Below are positions 1 to 12,717 of a stretch of 64,000 nt of DNA, piece by piece; positions within the stretch are counted from its first letter, which is position 1; every line of letters starts with the position of its first letter. The position numbers and the translations under genes are program-made. Origin of the DNA: Linum tenue (Eukaryota; Streptophyta; Magnoliopsida; Malpighiales; Linaceae). The stretch covers positions 24,329,475 to 24,393,474 of the forward strand of contig CAMGYJ010000008.1 of assembly GCA_946122785.1 (NCBI GenBank), given 5' to 3'. Below the pieces are notes generated by a model. It saw only the letters and a list, made by a program, of their open reading frames with translations. It was not told the DNA's origin and made no database searches.

Positions 1-1381
1 TCACGGAGAAGAGATAAATGAGAAGATTAAATTAATTTTATTCATATATATTAGGTAGTGTAGAGAGATGGGAAATGATTGTGGAGAAACGAGGCAGATC
101 CTCTACGGATGATATTCAATTCATTTTAAATTATGTAACTGTCTAAAGGTCACATGCCAAAGAGAAAATTAATATTTTTTTATTTTTAAAAATTATGTAC
201 TCTGTTAACAGAAAAGTAGGTTTAACCTCCCACACAAATTTGGTGTCACCTATTTTGAGAATTGTTGCTGATTTAAATTGATTCAATTGCAAAACATTAC
301 TTGAGTTTGAACCGAAAAAGTCAGTGATATGATATTTTGTGTTAAAATTGTGGTTCAACCTTTTCATACTATTAAAATTGTTTATAGACTTATGCTATGC
401 TTTTTTTTTTTTTTTGCTAAACATGTTTTTTGTTTTCAGGTTTCATTTTCATAAGTCAAAAAAATTCAAAGCCAAACAACATTTTTTCCATGAAATGGTA
501 GTTTCCTTTCGTTCATGTTTTGTTTTACATTGTTGAGAGAGAAAAACATAATGGTTACTAAACGAGGCTCATTTCCCTGTTATTGAGTTTTGCCATCTCA
601 TTTCTCTTGACCCATAAATAAATTCCTTTCGTCTTCCCTTCTCCTTCCACTAAATTTGAGTGTCCCAGTGACATCTTTCCCTTCTTCATAATATACAAGA
701 GTCTTTGTGGAATGTACTTCCTTTTGTCGTACGGTCAAAATCGCCTTTCCCACTCCTAGATTCATTTTGCTTTTTAGGCGAGATTAATCTCAAGAGCATG
801 CGTATTTTCTTTGTAGCTCTATAAGCTAATTATATCATAGTTTAAATTGAATTTTGGGGGTTAGACACGTAATAATTAAATTCGGAGATGAATCTTTGGT
901 ACTGGGAGGAGTCTGATTCCTTTACCTGTTGTGGGAAGGATTGCAACAGTTTTTGTTGTATTGTTATCAAGCTTTTCTCTTGGTCCGGAATTTTAAAAAT
1001 CTGTCTCTTTCGGTTATTGAGGAATCATAAGATCTCGGTGATATTTAGCTTTTAATTTATTGAAATACTTTTATGCTTCTAATTTTTTTTAGCCCATTCA
1101 TTTATGGTGGTGACTAACAATCAGCAACGTGACATTTCAAATCATACAATTTTATATCTATAACATGTGTCGTGATCAACAAAGATGATAAATACTGGAA
1201 AATATTTCTATAGATATATTGGACTATATCAATGATCAAACATAAAAGCTTTCTTTGTAAACATGTATATTGCTATCAGTTGCATATCTTTGCTATTGAC
1301 GCACATAATACGTGACAACAATACAGACAAAATACGTAATCATATTTGCTATTTACATGCACTATAAGTGATAGCAATACA
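1..1381. other. AT-rich sequence without a recognised gene
   Basis: This stretch is AT-rich with poly-T runs (for example near 400-415). The open frames seen here are short, unspliced and resemble no protein family I recognise. I see no repeat boundary or RNA gene. Confidence 0.5.
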
Positions 1382-2223
1382 TACCAAATAGGGAACGGAT
1401 TACGTCAGTAACCTTATGGTGAGGAACCATGAGTAACCTGTCCACATCAGCATGACATCAGAATCTCTCTCTCCTGCAAAGCCTTTAATTTTCCACTCCT
1501 TAATCTTTGATGAATGATTTCCCACTCGTTTTAAGTCGAAATTAAAAAAAAAATTTGCACAGTTAGATCAGATTAATTGTGCTCTTCAAAATGATATTCA
1601 CTTTGATATAGTTTCCGAACAAAAAAAATTGAGACATATTTTACCAGTCTATACCATATGGTATTGACTGGTATTGAAATAAGAGCGTACATATGGTTTG
1701 AAAAGCGTACCATGGTGGTATGAACAAACCAAGACTGTAGGATGGTTGAATACATGATAGTAGAAGTATATTAACTGTCATTTACGACTTTTAACATTGT
1801 GTACCACAAGATACCACCCCGTACCTGGGTGGTATTGTATGGTATTGTGTGGTATTTTTTGGTCCTGTAATTGTTTACCCAGAAATTTGTAGATCCAATA
1901 GATCATGATGAACTCGTCCTTCTGTGCAAACGTTTTCAAAAACGAAGAAGATAACATATGGTATGCAGTTGGTACTGAGAGGCAAGAAATGTTTTTTCTA
2001 AAAAAATATTGAAAATGTATCTCATTTTGTAGAGCACAACGAACTCGTTCCATCAGTGCAAAAAAAAAATCCAAGTTAAAATGAAGAAGATATGAGCCGA
2101 TTAAGAAAGTTAGAGAAAATAAAAATGGTCTTTAATTCTCCATCCTTAGATATGAATTTCTAAATAAAGGGTTCAAATTTAATTATTGATAGGTTATGCA
2201 CCCTATCTTGAGCCTACCAAATA
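1382..2223 (-). mobile_element. MULE-type foldback element, copy 1
   Basis: The element occupies 1391-2214 (824 bp) and is flanked by a perfect 9-bp duplication, taccaaata, at 1382-1390 and 2215-2223. A 9-bp target duplication is the hallmark of Mutator-like elements. The ends read GGGAACGGAT...GTCAGTAACC on the left and GGTTATGCACCC...GAGCC on the right. Long imperfect inverted arms (about 200 bp, including gcacag followed by gctct.caaaatga) meet in a core of GGTATTGTGTGGTAT-like palindromes. It is the inverted counterpart of the copy at 11053-11960. It encodes nothing recognisable, so it would need a transposase supplied elsewhere. The superfamily call is inferred from the duplication length and the terminal structure. 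Confidence 0.8.
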
Positions 2224-2234
2224 CATAATAATCA

Positions 2235-3485
2235 AACTACCCCGTCTAACAGGCTGAGCCCGGTGCTAGTAAGTAGGCTTTTAATGAGCCGAGTAGAGCC
2301 GAGCTTTGCCTTGTTCATGTTCGACTCGTTTATAAAAGAGCCGAGCTCGAGCCCGACTCGTTTATTAAAGAGCTGAGTCAAGTCGAACACTAGCCAACTC
2401 ATTTATTACATCTTGACACATCGTTAAGATCGAAAGTTCGGCTCGAGCTCAACTCTTAGATAATTTATAATATAAATATCCTATATTTATATGTCATATG
2501 TGATACGAGCAGGGGCGGAGCCAGGAATCGACGATCAGGGGGGCCGGAAATATTTTTGTATGTTATCGCAAAATGACTTAAAAAATTAAAATAATAATTT
2601 TATATTATTATAACGTCACAAATTATTCATTGAAACGATTAACATTACTTTGTAAACTAACTTTTTAAGCATTGAGTTCAATATAAATTAAAAATAATAA
2701 TTAACAATACATTTCGTTATTGTATTGCACATATGTTTTCATATTTAAGAGATAGGTCTTACACGAGTATTTAAAAGAAATTGTTGTTGTATATACATAT
2801 GCTTAAAGCTGCTAAAAGTATTGCATCCCTGGAGTAGTTAAAAGAAATCGATAAGGAATATCTGGCAAAAAATACTTGCTTTGCATGAGAATCGAACCAA
2901 GGACCTAGTGAGAGCAAAGTAGCAAACCTTCCTCTACGCTAGGAGTCTGTTTTGTCAAATTAATGCATACTAGACCCTTTTAACCATTTCGTTTTATTTA
3001 TACGTAAATTGCCTGAGTATTTTATACGTAACTTTCAAGATTCTCGTGGGGGCCGAGGCCCCCCGAGCCCTGCTGTAGCTCCGCCCCTGGATACAAGTTA
3101 TTACCTAATGTTATGCATATATATGAGACGTATTTGCTTACATATACTCAATGTATTAAACACCATATGAGGTTACATATACAATTTAATAATTATATGC
3201 ATCATTAACAAACCAACTCATAAAATATAGATTGATTTTCTCATAAACTGTAGTCGAGTTAGCTCTCTAGTTACAATGTTGGGACATCTAATAAGCTCAA
3301 AACGAGACAGTTCATGAGGTGTATTAAACGAGCCACCTAATCGAGCTAGTTCACGAGCTTCACGAGCCGAACAAGGTAGAGCTCAAGCTTGGCTCGTTTA
3401 TTAACGAGTCGAGCTTTATTTTAATCAAACCAGCTTTTATCGAATTCGAAACCGAGCAGCTCACGAATAGCTCTACTCATTAATC
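2235..3485. repeat. GAGCTCGAG-rich inverted arms split by a hAT insertion
   Basis: The block at about 2235-2480 is rich in gagccgagctcgagcc and actcgtttattaaagag motifs. Its counterpart at about 3290-3480 carries the same words in the opposite sense (ggctcgtttattaacgagtc). They look like the two long arms of one DNA transposon whose centre now holds the hAT element at 2510-3089. I could not define outer ends or a target duplication, so the superfamily stays open. Confidence 0.5.
2502..3097. mobile_element. hAT-type MITE, 580 bp
   Basis: The element runs 2510-3089 and starts CAGGGGCGGAGCCAGG; it ends in the inverse, TAGCTCCGCCCCTG. It is flanked by the 8-bp duplication gatacgag (2502-2509) / gatacaag (3090-3097) with one mismatch. 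Terminal CAGGG and 8-bp duplications are typical of hAT elements. The interior is non-coding, so it is non-autonomous. Confidence 0.85.
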
Positions 3486-3489
3486 AACC

Positions 3490-5010
3490 AATAACAATAT
3501 AGAGGTTCCACACTAGAACCCCCTTACTTTCACTATTCCTGGCAGTGCACGGGAGGGTCCTTTGGTCAATTTTATTTTTATTTAATATGGGCTAGAGTAC
3601 GAGAGGATCATTTGAGGCCTCTACCAGAAACATCCCTTAATTATACTCGCTTATATTTACAACCCATCATTTGTGGCTTATTGATTATTATTATTATACT
3701 TATGATAAGCACAAGTAATTCCCCAATTCCCTCTCTGTGTTAACTATTCAAGGTTCCCAGGAAAAAGTAGACAAGTGATTAGAAATTTTAGGGATTAGGA
3801 TTTCTTTGCAAGGATTTGGGTTGGTGGTGGTGTGTTTTAAGTTTGTTTTGTTCTTATTTTTTAATTAGTTAGGGTCATTAGTAATTTTCAGTCAAATCAT
3901 GTTTGACCAGATTTAACGATTTTTTGGATGGAAAATCTAATGGAAGGGCATGTTTGAAAAAAAAATTCATAATAGAAGGATAAATTTGACGTGAAAAATA
4001 GTATTGTGGCAGGTTTGAGAAAATGTAATAGTAGAGTGACAATTTATACTACTATTGTATTTATATTAGAAACTATAAACCATATTTAAGTTATTTATTA
4101 AGGTTTTCATGTTCATGCTAGAACCCGTCCTATGGCAGAACTATTTTGCTTATGTTATTAGTAGTTCTCTGCATGCATCGAAGAAATATTATGCATGAGA
4201 ATTATCCAAACAACCAAAAAAGATTTCAATTCTATCATTAAAAGTTAATATAAATACAAATAATATTATTAGCATAACTATGTACATCTTACAATTTAAT
4301 GTTTGTTATCGAAAACACAAAATAGTATGAACATTGATGAAATATCAATTATTTATAATCTCTAACTATTTGACACTGCTTGAACTTACAAAATTATTAC
4401 CCTCAACTTTACATTTTCATAAATTGATGTAGAGTTGAATAGAATTGGTCAACCATTGGCAAAATTAGCAAAAAGAATATATGCTCTTTATATAAGGAAA
4501 ATGCGTATATATGAAAAAATTGTCAACATACCTACTGGTAATCCATTGAATACATGTTTAATTTTTTATTTATATGTTATCAAATTTTGTATTGCCTGCT
4601 AAGATTGGTTATTTTACTTTTTCATAAAAAAAGATTGCTTATTTTACTGATTTCTATACAAGATTTCAAAATGAGATGAATAACTTACAAACCAAGAGAA
4701 ATAGATTGTAAGCTCCATCAAACTTGCCAAAAATCGTTATAATCGTCTTCGAGTGATGCGTTATGAATAAATTTAAGGTTTATTGATATTTATAGCATCT
4801 GAGTTTTCCTCATTTATTTTAATTTTAAATTTTTATCAATGTATTTCTTATATTGGAGTTTTAATTATATTGTAGTTGTTAAAGAGTTGGTATAGGACAC
4901 TCATCGCATAAATGTGGATATTAGCAAAGATGTGGAAGGGTGAAAGTACCAAACCCACAAGGAATTCCAATCAACCAAAATTTTCATTGTGTTGTAGATA
5001 ACGCAAAATG
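3490..5010. other. AT-rich sequence, possibly the 5' part of the decayed Helitron
   Basis: No gene is visible. Because a Rep/helicase remnant follows at 5015 and a Helitron 3' end closes at 7633, some of this stretch may belong to the same Helitron. I could not identify a 5' TC end. Confidence 0.35.
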
Positions 5011-5014
5011 AACT

Positions 5015-6300
5015 TCCCTCCTCGATAGCAGTCTTCAGAGGTTTTGAATATGCTATTGGATGCAAATACTTCAACTAGACGTCACTTTTTGGAACATATC
5101 TAAGGTTATAATGGGGTATTCACATTGATTTCTATTAGAGGTAAACTGCACTGATCTATATATGATGGATACAAAGTATATGTTTATTCAACTGGATGTC
5201 AAATATATCATGAAATCCGTAGCCTAATGCCAACTGAAAGGAACATACCAAAATTTGTTCAACTCTACAAATATGACACTGGCAATGAACTCAAAAAATG
5301 GTTAGATATTTTCTCCATGATCCAGTTTCAATTCCTTTGCGCAATTCAATTATTCAACAATTGTAGAAGATGGTAGATTGAAGTAATATCTTAGTATTGA
5401 AATCTCAATATGCGAGGGATATATTGAATGGCACCACAGTTCAGCAAGTTGAAATTAAGTTGCTTGCTAAAAAAGAAGCGGACTGTAGTGAATATGATTT
5501 ACCATCTACAAATGACATCATTCCTTTAATTTTTGAGGTCAAACATTTTCTCATGATATTTTTGTCCAATATCAAAGTCATCAACTAGAACAAATTAGTA
5601 TATATCATCCAAATTTAATAGCTTTGCAATATCTCATATTATTCTCACATGTTGAGATGGATGACACACAAATATTCCATTTTATGCCAGTGAGGATGCA
5701 TATGGAATGAATGAGAAAAATGTGGCATGATGTGATTTTTATAGTTATAGGCTCCAAATAAGACTGGAAGAATCTAACTTATTGCTATTGGGTGGAAAGT
5801 TGTTCCAACCTTATGTTCTTAATGCATATGCAGAAGTTAAGCTTTGAATTTGATTAAAACAACCAAACAAAATTCTGACAACATTACTACCAAGTTCGTT
5901 TGCATTCTTGAATTGAAAGGTGATTCAGATACATCTAATCATTGATATAATGTGAAAGTTTGCAGAATGCTATGACAATTTGTAGATGGGAAGGATATCT
6001 AGATCTTTTCATTACATTTACATGTAATCCTAATTGGTATGAGGTTCAATACATGTTTGATTTGATAAGAACTACTATATATTAGAAATGATCCTAATAG
6101 AGTTGATGTCTTCGCAATAGATTTTAAGCTGAAACTAAATCAATTGCTGAACGAGATTTTGGGAAATTATTTTTTGGAAAAATATGTGCATGTAACTTAT
6201 ATTCCATAGTTTAACGTGAAGCAAAAATTTCATAAAATAATTTCATAAACTGTATGCATCATTATACATATTCAAGATCTACCTTTGGGTTGTAAAAAAA
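5015..6300 (+). pseudogene. Decayed Helitron Rep/helicase-like N-terminal domain
   Basis: Conceptual translation, with many frame changes and stops, matches the order of motifs in plant Helitron replicase proteins. A YHEI.SL-P...P-FVQLY-YDT segment is at about 5200-5290. Then come a QYARDILN and EYDLP..NDI segment (5400-5530), a DIFVQYQSHQLEQISIYHP segment continuing ALQYLILF (5560-5640), GGKLFQPYV.NAYAEV (about 5795-5840) and AMTICRWEGYLDLFITFTCNP (about 5970-6030). These belong to the Helitron_like_N region, which carries the HUH replicase part upstream of the helicase. The helicase half is not recognisable downstream. The protein is certainly non-functional. Identification rests on motif order rather than on any single long match. 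Confidence 0.75.
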
Positions 6301-7605
6301 AATAGTCGAGGTTGACTTTGTTGTTATGGATTGTGTGAGTGCTTAAATTTTTGAAATACCGGCTGAAAAGTTATTTCCAAATAAAGATAAATTACACGTG
6401 TCCATCTCCTACAAATTGAGAGAATAGTGTCAAAGTTTGACATCAAACTCGCAAATTACAACATCTATAACCCAACAATTGAGTACTTACATGATTGGGA
6501 AGGTAAATGAAGACAGAACACAAACGATCTCTTGCACTTGATAGAGGTAAATTTTACTTGCATGAAATTGTGGATCCATATTAATTAGAAGGCTACAATA
6601 TTCTTTATTGGATTTGGAGCATATTTGATATGTGCACCCGCGGATTATTATATAATTAACCTACCTACCATGTCAACTTATCACATGTTGATTTTGTAAT
6701 GCATTTAATTTCCTACTAATTGTTCGGCTATCAACTGTATACGTCTAGCATTTTTGAATCTATCATCTCTTATACCGTACGTAAATGATACTTAGTTGTA
6801 CTCTAATTTCCAGAGAAACAAATGTTATTTATATCTTCAAACTCTAATGGAACTTTCCTTTATTTCCCGGTAACATGCATGCAACTGTATCAGGATACAA
6901 TTCCAATGTATATTAAATTATTAATCACTTATGCTAGGATACCGAGATTGCTAAAAGTGGACGTAATGGATCCAATGCTAGAGTGATAATAGAAGGAGTC
7001 TTGGGGTAGATTAAAGTACCGATAATGGGGAGCAAGGCACAAATCATGTCTCTTATTCATATTTTAGACGAGGTAAATTCTACTCAAAATGAAAAAGATG
7101 ATTTGTACTGGTAAATATTTTACCATTAATTTTTGGTTGTCAATGAAATGTAGGGAAAAAAAGGAGAGACTATTGAAATGCAATAGAAAAAGACAATTTA
7201 GAATGAAAATAAATTTGTCACTAATGGACTCGAAGATGTAATTATTAAGGGAGATGATGATGCCACTCATAGCGGAGGGAACACAAACAAGTCCAAAAGA
7301 AAACGTGCAATAATCTCTGACGATTACAAGATAATAGAAGGGCAATTTAAAAAAATTCTTAGGACTCTTTTCTCTTGCATGAAGTTTGTCCTTTAGTTGA
7401 TACATCAATTAGAATGGCAGGAAAAATTATGATATTAATCCTTTTGAACATTTCAAGTATTTTAATAATTTAGATTCTCTTATACTACCGATCTGTTTGA
7501 ATGTTTCAATATTTGAATATTTGAATTTGAATTTTTATTATATTATCATATAAACATGTATATATACTAATTGATACTATTGTTTAGAAAATTTGCGAAA
7601 TGAAA
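6301..7605. other. Probable 3' part of the decayed Helitron
   Basis: This lies between the Rep-like remnant and the Helitron 3' hairpin. I see no intact frame and no recognisable helicase or RPA motif. Assignment to the Helitron is by position only. Confidence 0.35.
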
Positions 7606-7634
7606 CCGGCCAACTGGCCGGGCCCGTGACTAGT
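7606..7634 (+). mobile_element. Helitron 3' terminus
   Basis: A perfect 7-bp stem, CCGGCCA (7606-7612) and TGGCCGG (7615-7621), is followed by 8 nt and then CTAG (7630-7633) next to T. A 3' hairpin a few bases before CTRR, with insertion before T, is the diagnostic Helitron end. The same layout recurs at 45140-45167 and, inverted, at 45293-45320. Confidence 0.75.
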
Positions 7635-7840
7635 TATTAAGTAAAGACACATACCGGAAATAATAACCCTCCATCAATGAACCTTTAATTAACAGAGATA
7701 AAAGGACAATAAAACTGAAGAATAAAACAGAGAGGTCGGGCGAAAGTAACATAAAAAAAGGTGGGTCTGGATCGTACCCTCAAAACCTTAGGTTCTATAG
7801 TTCTATTTGTCTCTTCCCCTTCCATACTCTGCAGCATTGA

Positions 7841-7844
<4 letters not shown>

Positions 7845-7880
<36 letters not shown>
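7845..7880. repeat. (CT)18 microsatellite in the UBC gene leader
   Basis: Eighteen CT units lie about 20 bases upstream of the UBC start codon, probably within the 5' UTR. CT-rich leaders are common in plant housekeeping genes. The tract is likely length-polymorphic. Confidence 0.9.
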
Positions 7881-7884
<4 letters not shown>

Positions 7885-7902
7885 CCGGCAGCGCTCTCCG
7901 CC

Positions 7903-9930
7903 ATGACCAGCTCCTCCGCCACCGCTCGCAAGGTCTTTCCCTATCTTATAACTCCTACTGTTTCCATCCCCTAACTCGATGAATTGTCAATCTTCTTCTT
8001 CTTCATTTCGGAAATTGATCTCGGTGTCTGCGGGTTTCTCTCTTGGATGATAATGGACGGTTACTTTCAGGCACTGAGTAAAATTGCCTGCAATCGGCTT
8101 CAGAAGGAGTTGGTGGAGTGGCAGGTCAATCCTCCCGCTGGCTTCAAACACAAAGTCACCGATAATCTCCAAAGGTTTCGTCTTTTTCTTTTCCCCATCC
8201 TTCCATTTGATGAAAAACATTGAAATTTCAGCTCTAAGTTGCCTGCTTTTATAGTTTTGCTTAAGAAAGACTGCTTCTTTAAGTTTCTGTGTTTGTTTCA
8301 AATTCCGACAATTCTAGTTGTGGGTAGTAGTAATTTTATTTTCCGTTGAATGAGTATTAGTAATTTGCTCTCCTTCGTTAGATTATTATAAGTCTATTGG
8401 TGGTTTTGGAAATGGAAGGTGGGTGATTGAAGTAATTGGAGCTCCTGGAACCCTCTATGCTAATGACACCTACCAACTTCAAGTTGATTTCCCAGAGCAT
8501 TACCCAATGGAAGCTCCCCAGGTTTGATTCTGCATCATCATTTCTTTCTTCTCTGTAGTTGTTGTTTATGCTGTGTTTGTGATGTTCGTTTTGCTTGGAC
8601 TTTTGGACGGACTGTGAGCAGGTTATATTCCTCCATCCAGCTCCATTGCACCCTCACATTTACAGTAACGGCCATATCTGTTTAGGTAAAACCAACGACC
8701 AAAAGATTCCTACTTGCTCATCATAATCATCGAATGTGTTTGTGTTGTACCAGTAAGCATCTATAAATGTTTTCTTCACTTTGATTCCAACTTCAGTTTC
8801 CTGGACCACTTTCTCTTTCAATGTCTTCAAAATAGATGTTCTATCCTTCTTGGCCTTGGGTTTACATCAATAATAAATTTTTACCTTAATGACCAAGTTA
8901 AATTTGTCCTCCCATTATGTCGAAAGTGATAGGTTTGCCCCTGGGTATTGCTTTGATACTATCTCTGCTTTGAGTATCAACTGGATTTGGTGTGCACGGT
9001 TTCTGTTCCCCTTTGTAGATATTTTAGTTATCTACATTTTTTTTTTCTGGAGTAACTGTGACTATTATCCTCTTAAATTACTGAGACCTGCAAGATCAAA
9101 ATCAAGTTCAACTTAGCTTGTAGATCTTAGCTAATCACTTTAATATGGGGAGAGTTGGTTTGCCTTCTCTTTGGCTTTGCATGCAATACAAGGCAAAATG
9201 TCTTGCAGTTCACCGCTGTCTTGAGATGCATCTTATGAAATGAATATCTTGATAATGATTCAGTGAAGCTTTGTGCTGATGTCAGGGACCTGGCACTTCA
9301 TATTTTGGGGTCTCAATGGTTCATTTATCTCATCCTGCTTTTGAATGGCTGCATAAGCTGGATGGATTCCCTCAGAATGTGATTTTGGTGTGCTTCTGCA
9401 TGTGGATAATTAATGTGATTAATGCACGTTTTTGTCTACATTTATCAAACTAAAGATGATTGGTTCAGCTGCTACTTGCAATATGCATCCATGGATTTTT
9501 GTGAAAAGATATCCAAAGGGCTTGACCATATATATTCACTTGCTTTGCCGGTTTTATCAAGTTCTTCCTTTTATTCCCTCCCCTTTTAATGCAAATGAAG
9601 TGGGTAGTTTTGTCACGTAGAGACTCACATCAATCAGTTATTTTCATTTGCAGATATATTATATGATTCTTGGTCACCTGCCATGACTGTTAGTTCTGTT
9701 TGTATCAGTATCCTCTCAATGCTGTCAAGCTCAACTGTTAAGGTTTGATCTGTAGCTCACAAGTATCTCTACTTCCTTTCTGTGGTTTATGGTACTGTGA
9801 GCTGATATGACATTGCTTTCTCTGGTGGCTGCAGCAACGCCCTGAAGACAACGATCGCTATGTAAAGAACTGTAGGAATGGCCGATCTCCAAAGGAGACC
9901 AGGTGGTGGTTCCATGACGATAAAGTGTAA
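7903..9930 (+). CDS. UBC16: Ubiquitin-conjugating enzyme E2, UBC16/UBE2W type
   Basis: This E2 accepts ubiquitin from E1 on a cysteine and passes it to substrates with an E3. Six exons join in frame to 161 codons: 7903-7932, 8071-8174, 8419-8521, 8622-8685, 9654-9742 and 9835-9930. All introns are GT-AG; intron 4 is the longest (968 bp). The protein is as long as Arabidopsis UBC16 and highly similar as I recall that family. Landmarks are RLQKELVEWQVNPP near residue 20, GAPGTLY, the catalytic region HPHIYSNGHICL with active Cys99, and the C-terminal KETRWWFHDDKV. The motif is HPH rather than the usual HPN, and the WWxHDD tail is shared with animal UBE2W, which modifies protein N-termini. Equivalent activity here is inference. 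The start codon is the only ATG that keeps the frame with exon 2, and the family usually starts there. No damage is visible. Confidence 0.95.
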
Positions 9931-11043
9931 CAAACAAGCTGAAAAATTTGTCACCATCTACCGCTAGTTTGAAATAATTGCAGTTTTGTGGTGGCAACCG
10001 TTTGCTAGAGGAGGAGAAAAATGGAGTGTGAGGAGCATTCAGAACCCTAAGCCTTTCTCTGAATGGTCGATGCATCTCCTGTGTAAATTGGCAATGCCTG
10101 TTTGTGTAAAGTAAATGAAGGAGGAACACTGTTGTCTTTCTGGGAACATCTTGGGAAGATACTCTTCTTGTCTGTTCTTACTCGACTTCTTTGCTTCTTC
10201 TAGCTGTCTGATGATTGGTGTTGTGAGCAAGACACGACGCACAATTTATGAACCATTCTCTTTGTACCAAACTTGTCTCCATGCTTTTTCCCAAAAGCCT
10301 TTCACTCCCCAATCGCCATCAATTTTGTTAAGCATCAGTATAGCAGTTTTCCACTCTCATGTTGCCGTCTGTCTAGTATGGCTACTTTAGGGTGGATAGG
10401 GTTTGATATACATGTATTTAAAATGAATGTATTTCAAATACATGTAATATTGTAATTCAAATTGGATACTCATTTCTAATTTGTTTGTATTTCAGATTTT
10501 TAATATTAATTTTAATTTTTTTGTCAGTTACTACAAATTTTAGTAAATGATAATTTGATACCCAAATTTATTTTTTCTAGCAATTTAGTACCTAAATTTC
10601 TAAAATTTTACAAAAGGTTAAAAATTTGGTTGGTTGTAAAATTACTTTTTGGTACCTTTTTATATTATGGCGCACACTATAGTATCTAAAATTTGACAAA
10701 TTGATCCAATCTTTTGTTAGGAGGAATTTCAAATCACTAGTTGTACTGAACTAATTTTTTTTTTAGTTGTACCAAACTTCAAGTTGTACTATAATGTTAA
10801 ATGTACAACTTGAAGTTGTACCATAATGGTAAAAACTAAAGTACCAATGCTTTAAAACTTTGTAAAATTCCTCGTTGTTGGAATGTATTTAAAGTTGGTA
10901 AGTAATACACTAGACTTGTATTTGGAAATCACCCCATGAATTTGGCACAAATCCAAATACCAAATGTAATTAATATTCAAACAAATGATTTGACAATTTG
11001 AAATCCAAAACACAAAACACAAAAACCAAATCCAAATCGATCT
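9931..11043. other. UBC 3' UTR followed by AT-rich intergenic DNA
   Basis: The first few hundred bases after the UBC stop are probably 3' UTR; I could not fix the polyadenylation site. From about 10390 the sequence is AT-rich with poly-T and no coding signal. Confidence 0.5.
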
Positions 11044-11970
11044 ATCAAAACAGGCTCAAGATAGGGTGCATAACCATGGGTTATGCACCCATCAATAACC
11101 AAATCTGGACCCTTCATTTAGAAAATCCATATCTAAGAATGGAAAATTAAAGGCTATTTTTATTTTCACTAGCTTTCTTAATTGACTCATATCTTTTTCG
11201 TTTTAACTCGGATTTTAATTTTTTTTGCACAGATGGAACGAGTTCACCGTGCTCTACAAAATGAGATCAATTTTCAATATTTTTTTAGGAAAAGATCTAC
11301 TGGATCTACAAATTTCTGGGTGAACAAATTACAAGACCAAAAAATACCACACAATACCATACAATACCACCCTGGTATGGGGTGGTATTGTATGGTATCT
11401 TCTTCGTTTTCAATTCGTTTTTTAGAAACGTTTGCACAGAAGGGACGAGTTCATCATGATCTATTGGATCTACAAATTTCTGGGTGAACAAATTACAGGA
11501 CCAAAAAATACCACACAATACCATACAATACCATCCTGGTACGGGGTGGTATTGTGTGGTATACAATGTTAAAAGTCGTAAATTACAATTAATATACTTC
11601 TACTATCATGTATTCAACCATCCTACAGTAATGGTTTGTTCATACCACCATGGTACGTTTTTCAAAACATAGGTATGCTTTTATTTCAATACCAGTCAAT
11701 ACCATTTGGTATAGGCTGGTAAAAAATTGCTCAATTTTTTTTGTTCGAAAAATATATTAAAGTGGATATCATTTTGAAGAGCACAATTAATATGATCTAA
11801 CTGTGCAAAAAAAATTAAATTTCGACTTAAAATGAGCGAGAAATCGTCCGTCAAAGATTAAAGAGGGAAAAATTAAAGGCTGTCCATGAGAGAGAGGATG
11901 CTGATGTGGACGGGTTACTCATAGTTACTCACCATAAGGTTACTGACCTGATCCATTCCCATCAAAAACA
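11044..11970 (+). mobile_element. MULE-type foldback element, copy 2
   Basis: The element spans 11053-11960 (908 bp). The left flank atcaaaaca (11044-11052) and right flank atcaaaaaca (11961-11970) form a 9-bp target duplication with one extra A on the right. The ends match copy 1 at 1391-2214 in inverse orientation. It carries an internal direct duplication that copy 1 lacks: a segment of about 100 bp at 11296-11398 recurs at 11459-11563, including the GGTATTGTGTGGTAT palindromic core. It is non-coding. Confidence 0.8.
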
Positions 11971-12715
11971 TACGTGTTGGCGAGTGATGTTCTGTCTATT
12001 GTAATTGTAGTATGACTCTGTAATGAGTTCTAAACAAGCGTAACTAGGCAAATCATTTAGGTCACCCAATTCGTGGGTTTAGGTCCCACAATCCCGCTCT
12101 AAAGCGGCAACGCGTTTTTCTAATAATTCGCTGCGGATTCTTTATTTTTGGAGTGCGAATTGGATTTGGGAGAGCGTGATTCCTTTGAGTACTGGTATAT
12201 CATTCATTCTTCCTGCTTTTCCCAGATAGAGTCATCAATAATGAAGAGCCGGTGCCCTGGCATGGCATCTGTGTTTTGCCTTTCTGGGAAACTTATGGAA
12301 ACAAAGAGTCATTCATAATTGTCTTCCTCCAAATCTCATACCCTGGCTTTACTACTCCCTCAGCCCGATTGGTCTTTGCATAACTCGGAACCATCCAGGA
12401 GCAACGAAGGTGGGCAAAAGGCGAACAATCCTTCGTCGGCAACAGCTTGAGTTAAAAACGCCGCTTTCGACGAAACACATTCCTGGCTGTGTTGATTTTC
12501 CCTGTTGTTGCTCTGTTTTGGTATACTTGAAAATAGGGGGTTACGAGTTATGAGTGACTTGAAAGATTGAGGCAGCGAGCGGACATGCAGCGGTTGCCCG
12601 AGGAAGCTTGGTAAGATGGAGGCGGTGAGCGGACATGTAGGGAGCGTATTATGACGATGATAAATCTGATTTTAGTATATATACGCATGCAAGGTAAAAA
12701 AAAAAAATTGGAATA
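11971..12715. other. Intergenic DNA, no gene recognised
   Basis: Mixed-composition sequence without an open frame of note. It may be flank of the retroelement remnant at 12718, but no boundary is visible. Confidence 0.4.
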
Positions 12716-12717
12716 CG

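Noticed and set aside
2880..2960. tRNA-like sequence with a gaatcgaacc word
   Set aside because: It does not fold as a tRNA and lies inside a hAT MITE.
9291..9390. Possible extra exon in UBC intron 4
   Set aside because: The six-exon model already gives the full family protein; inserting this stretch would break the conserved region around the active site.
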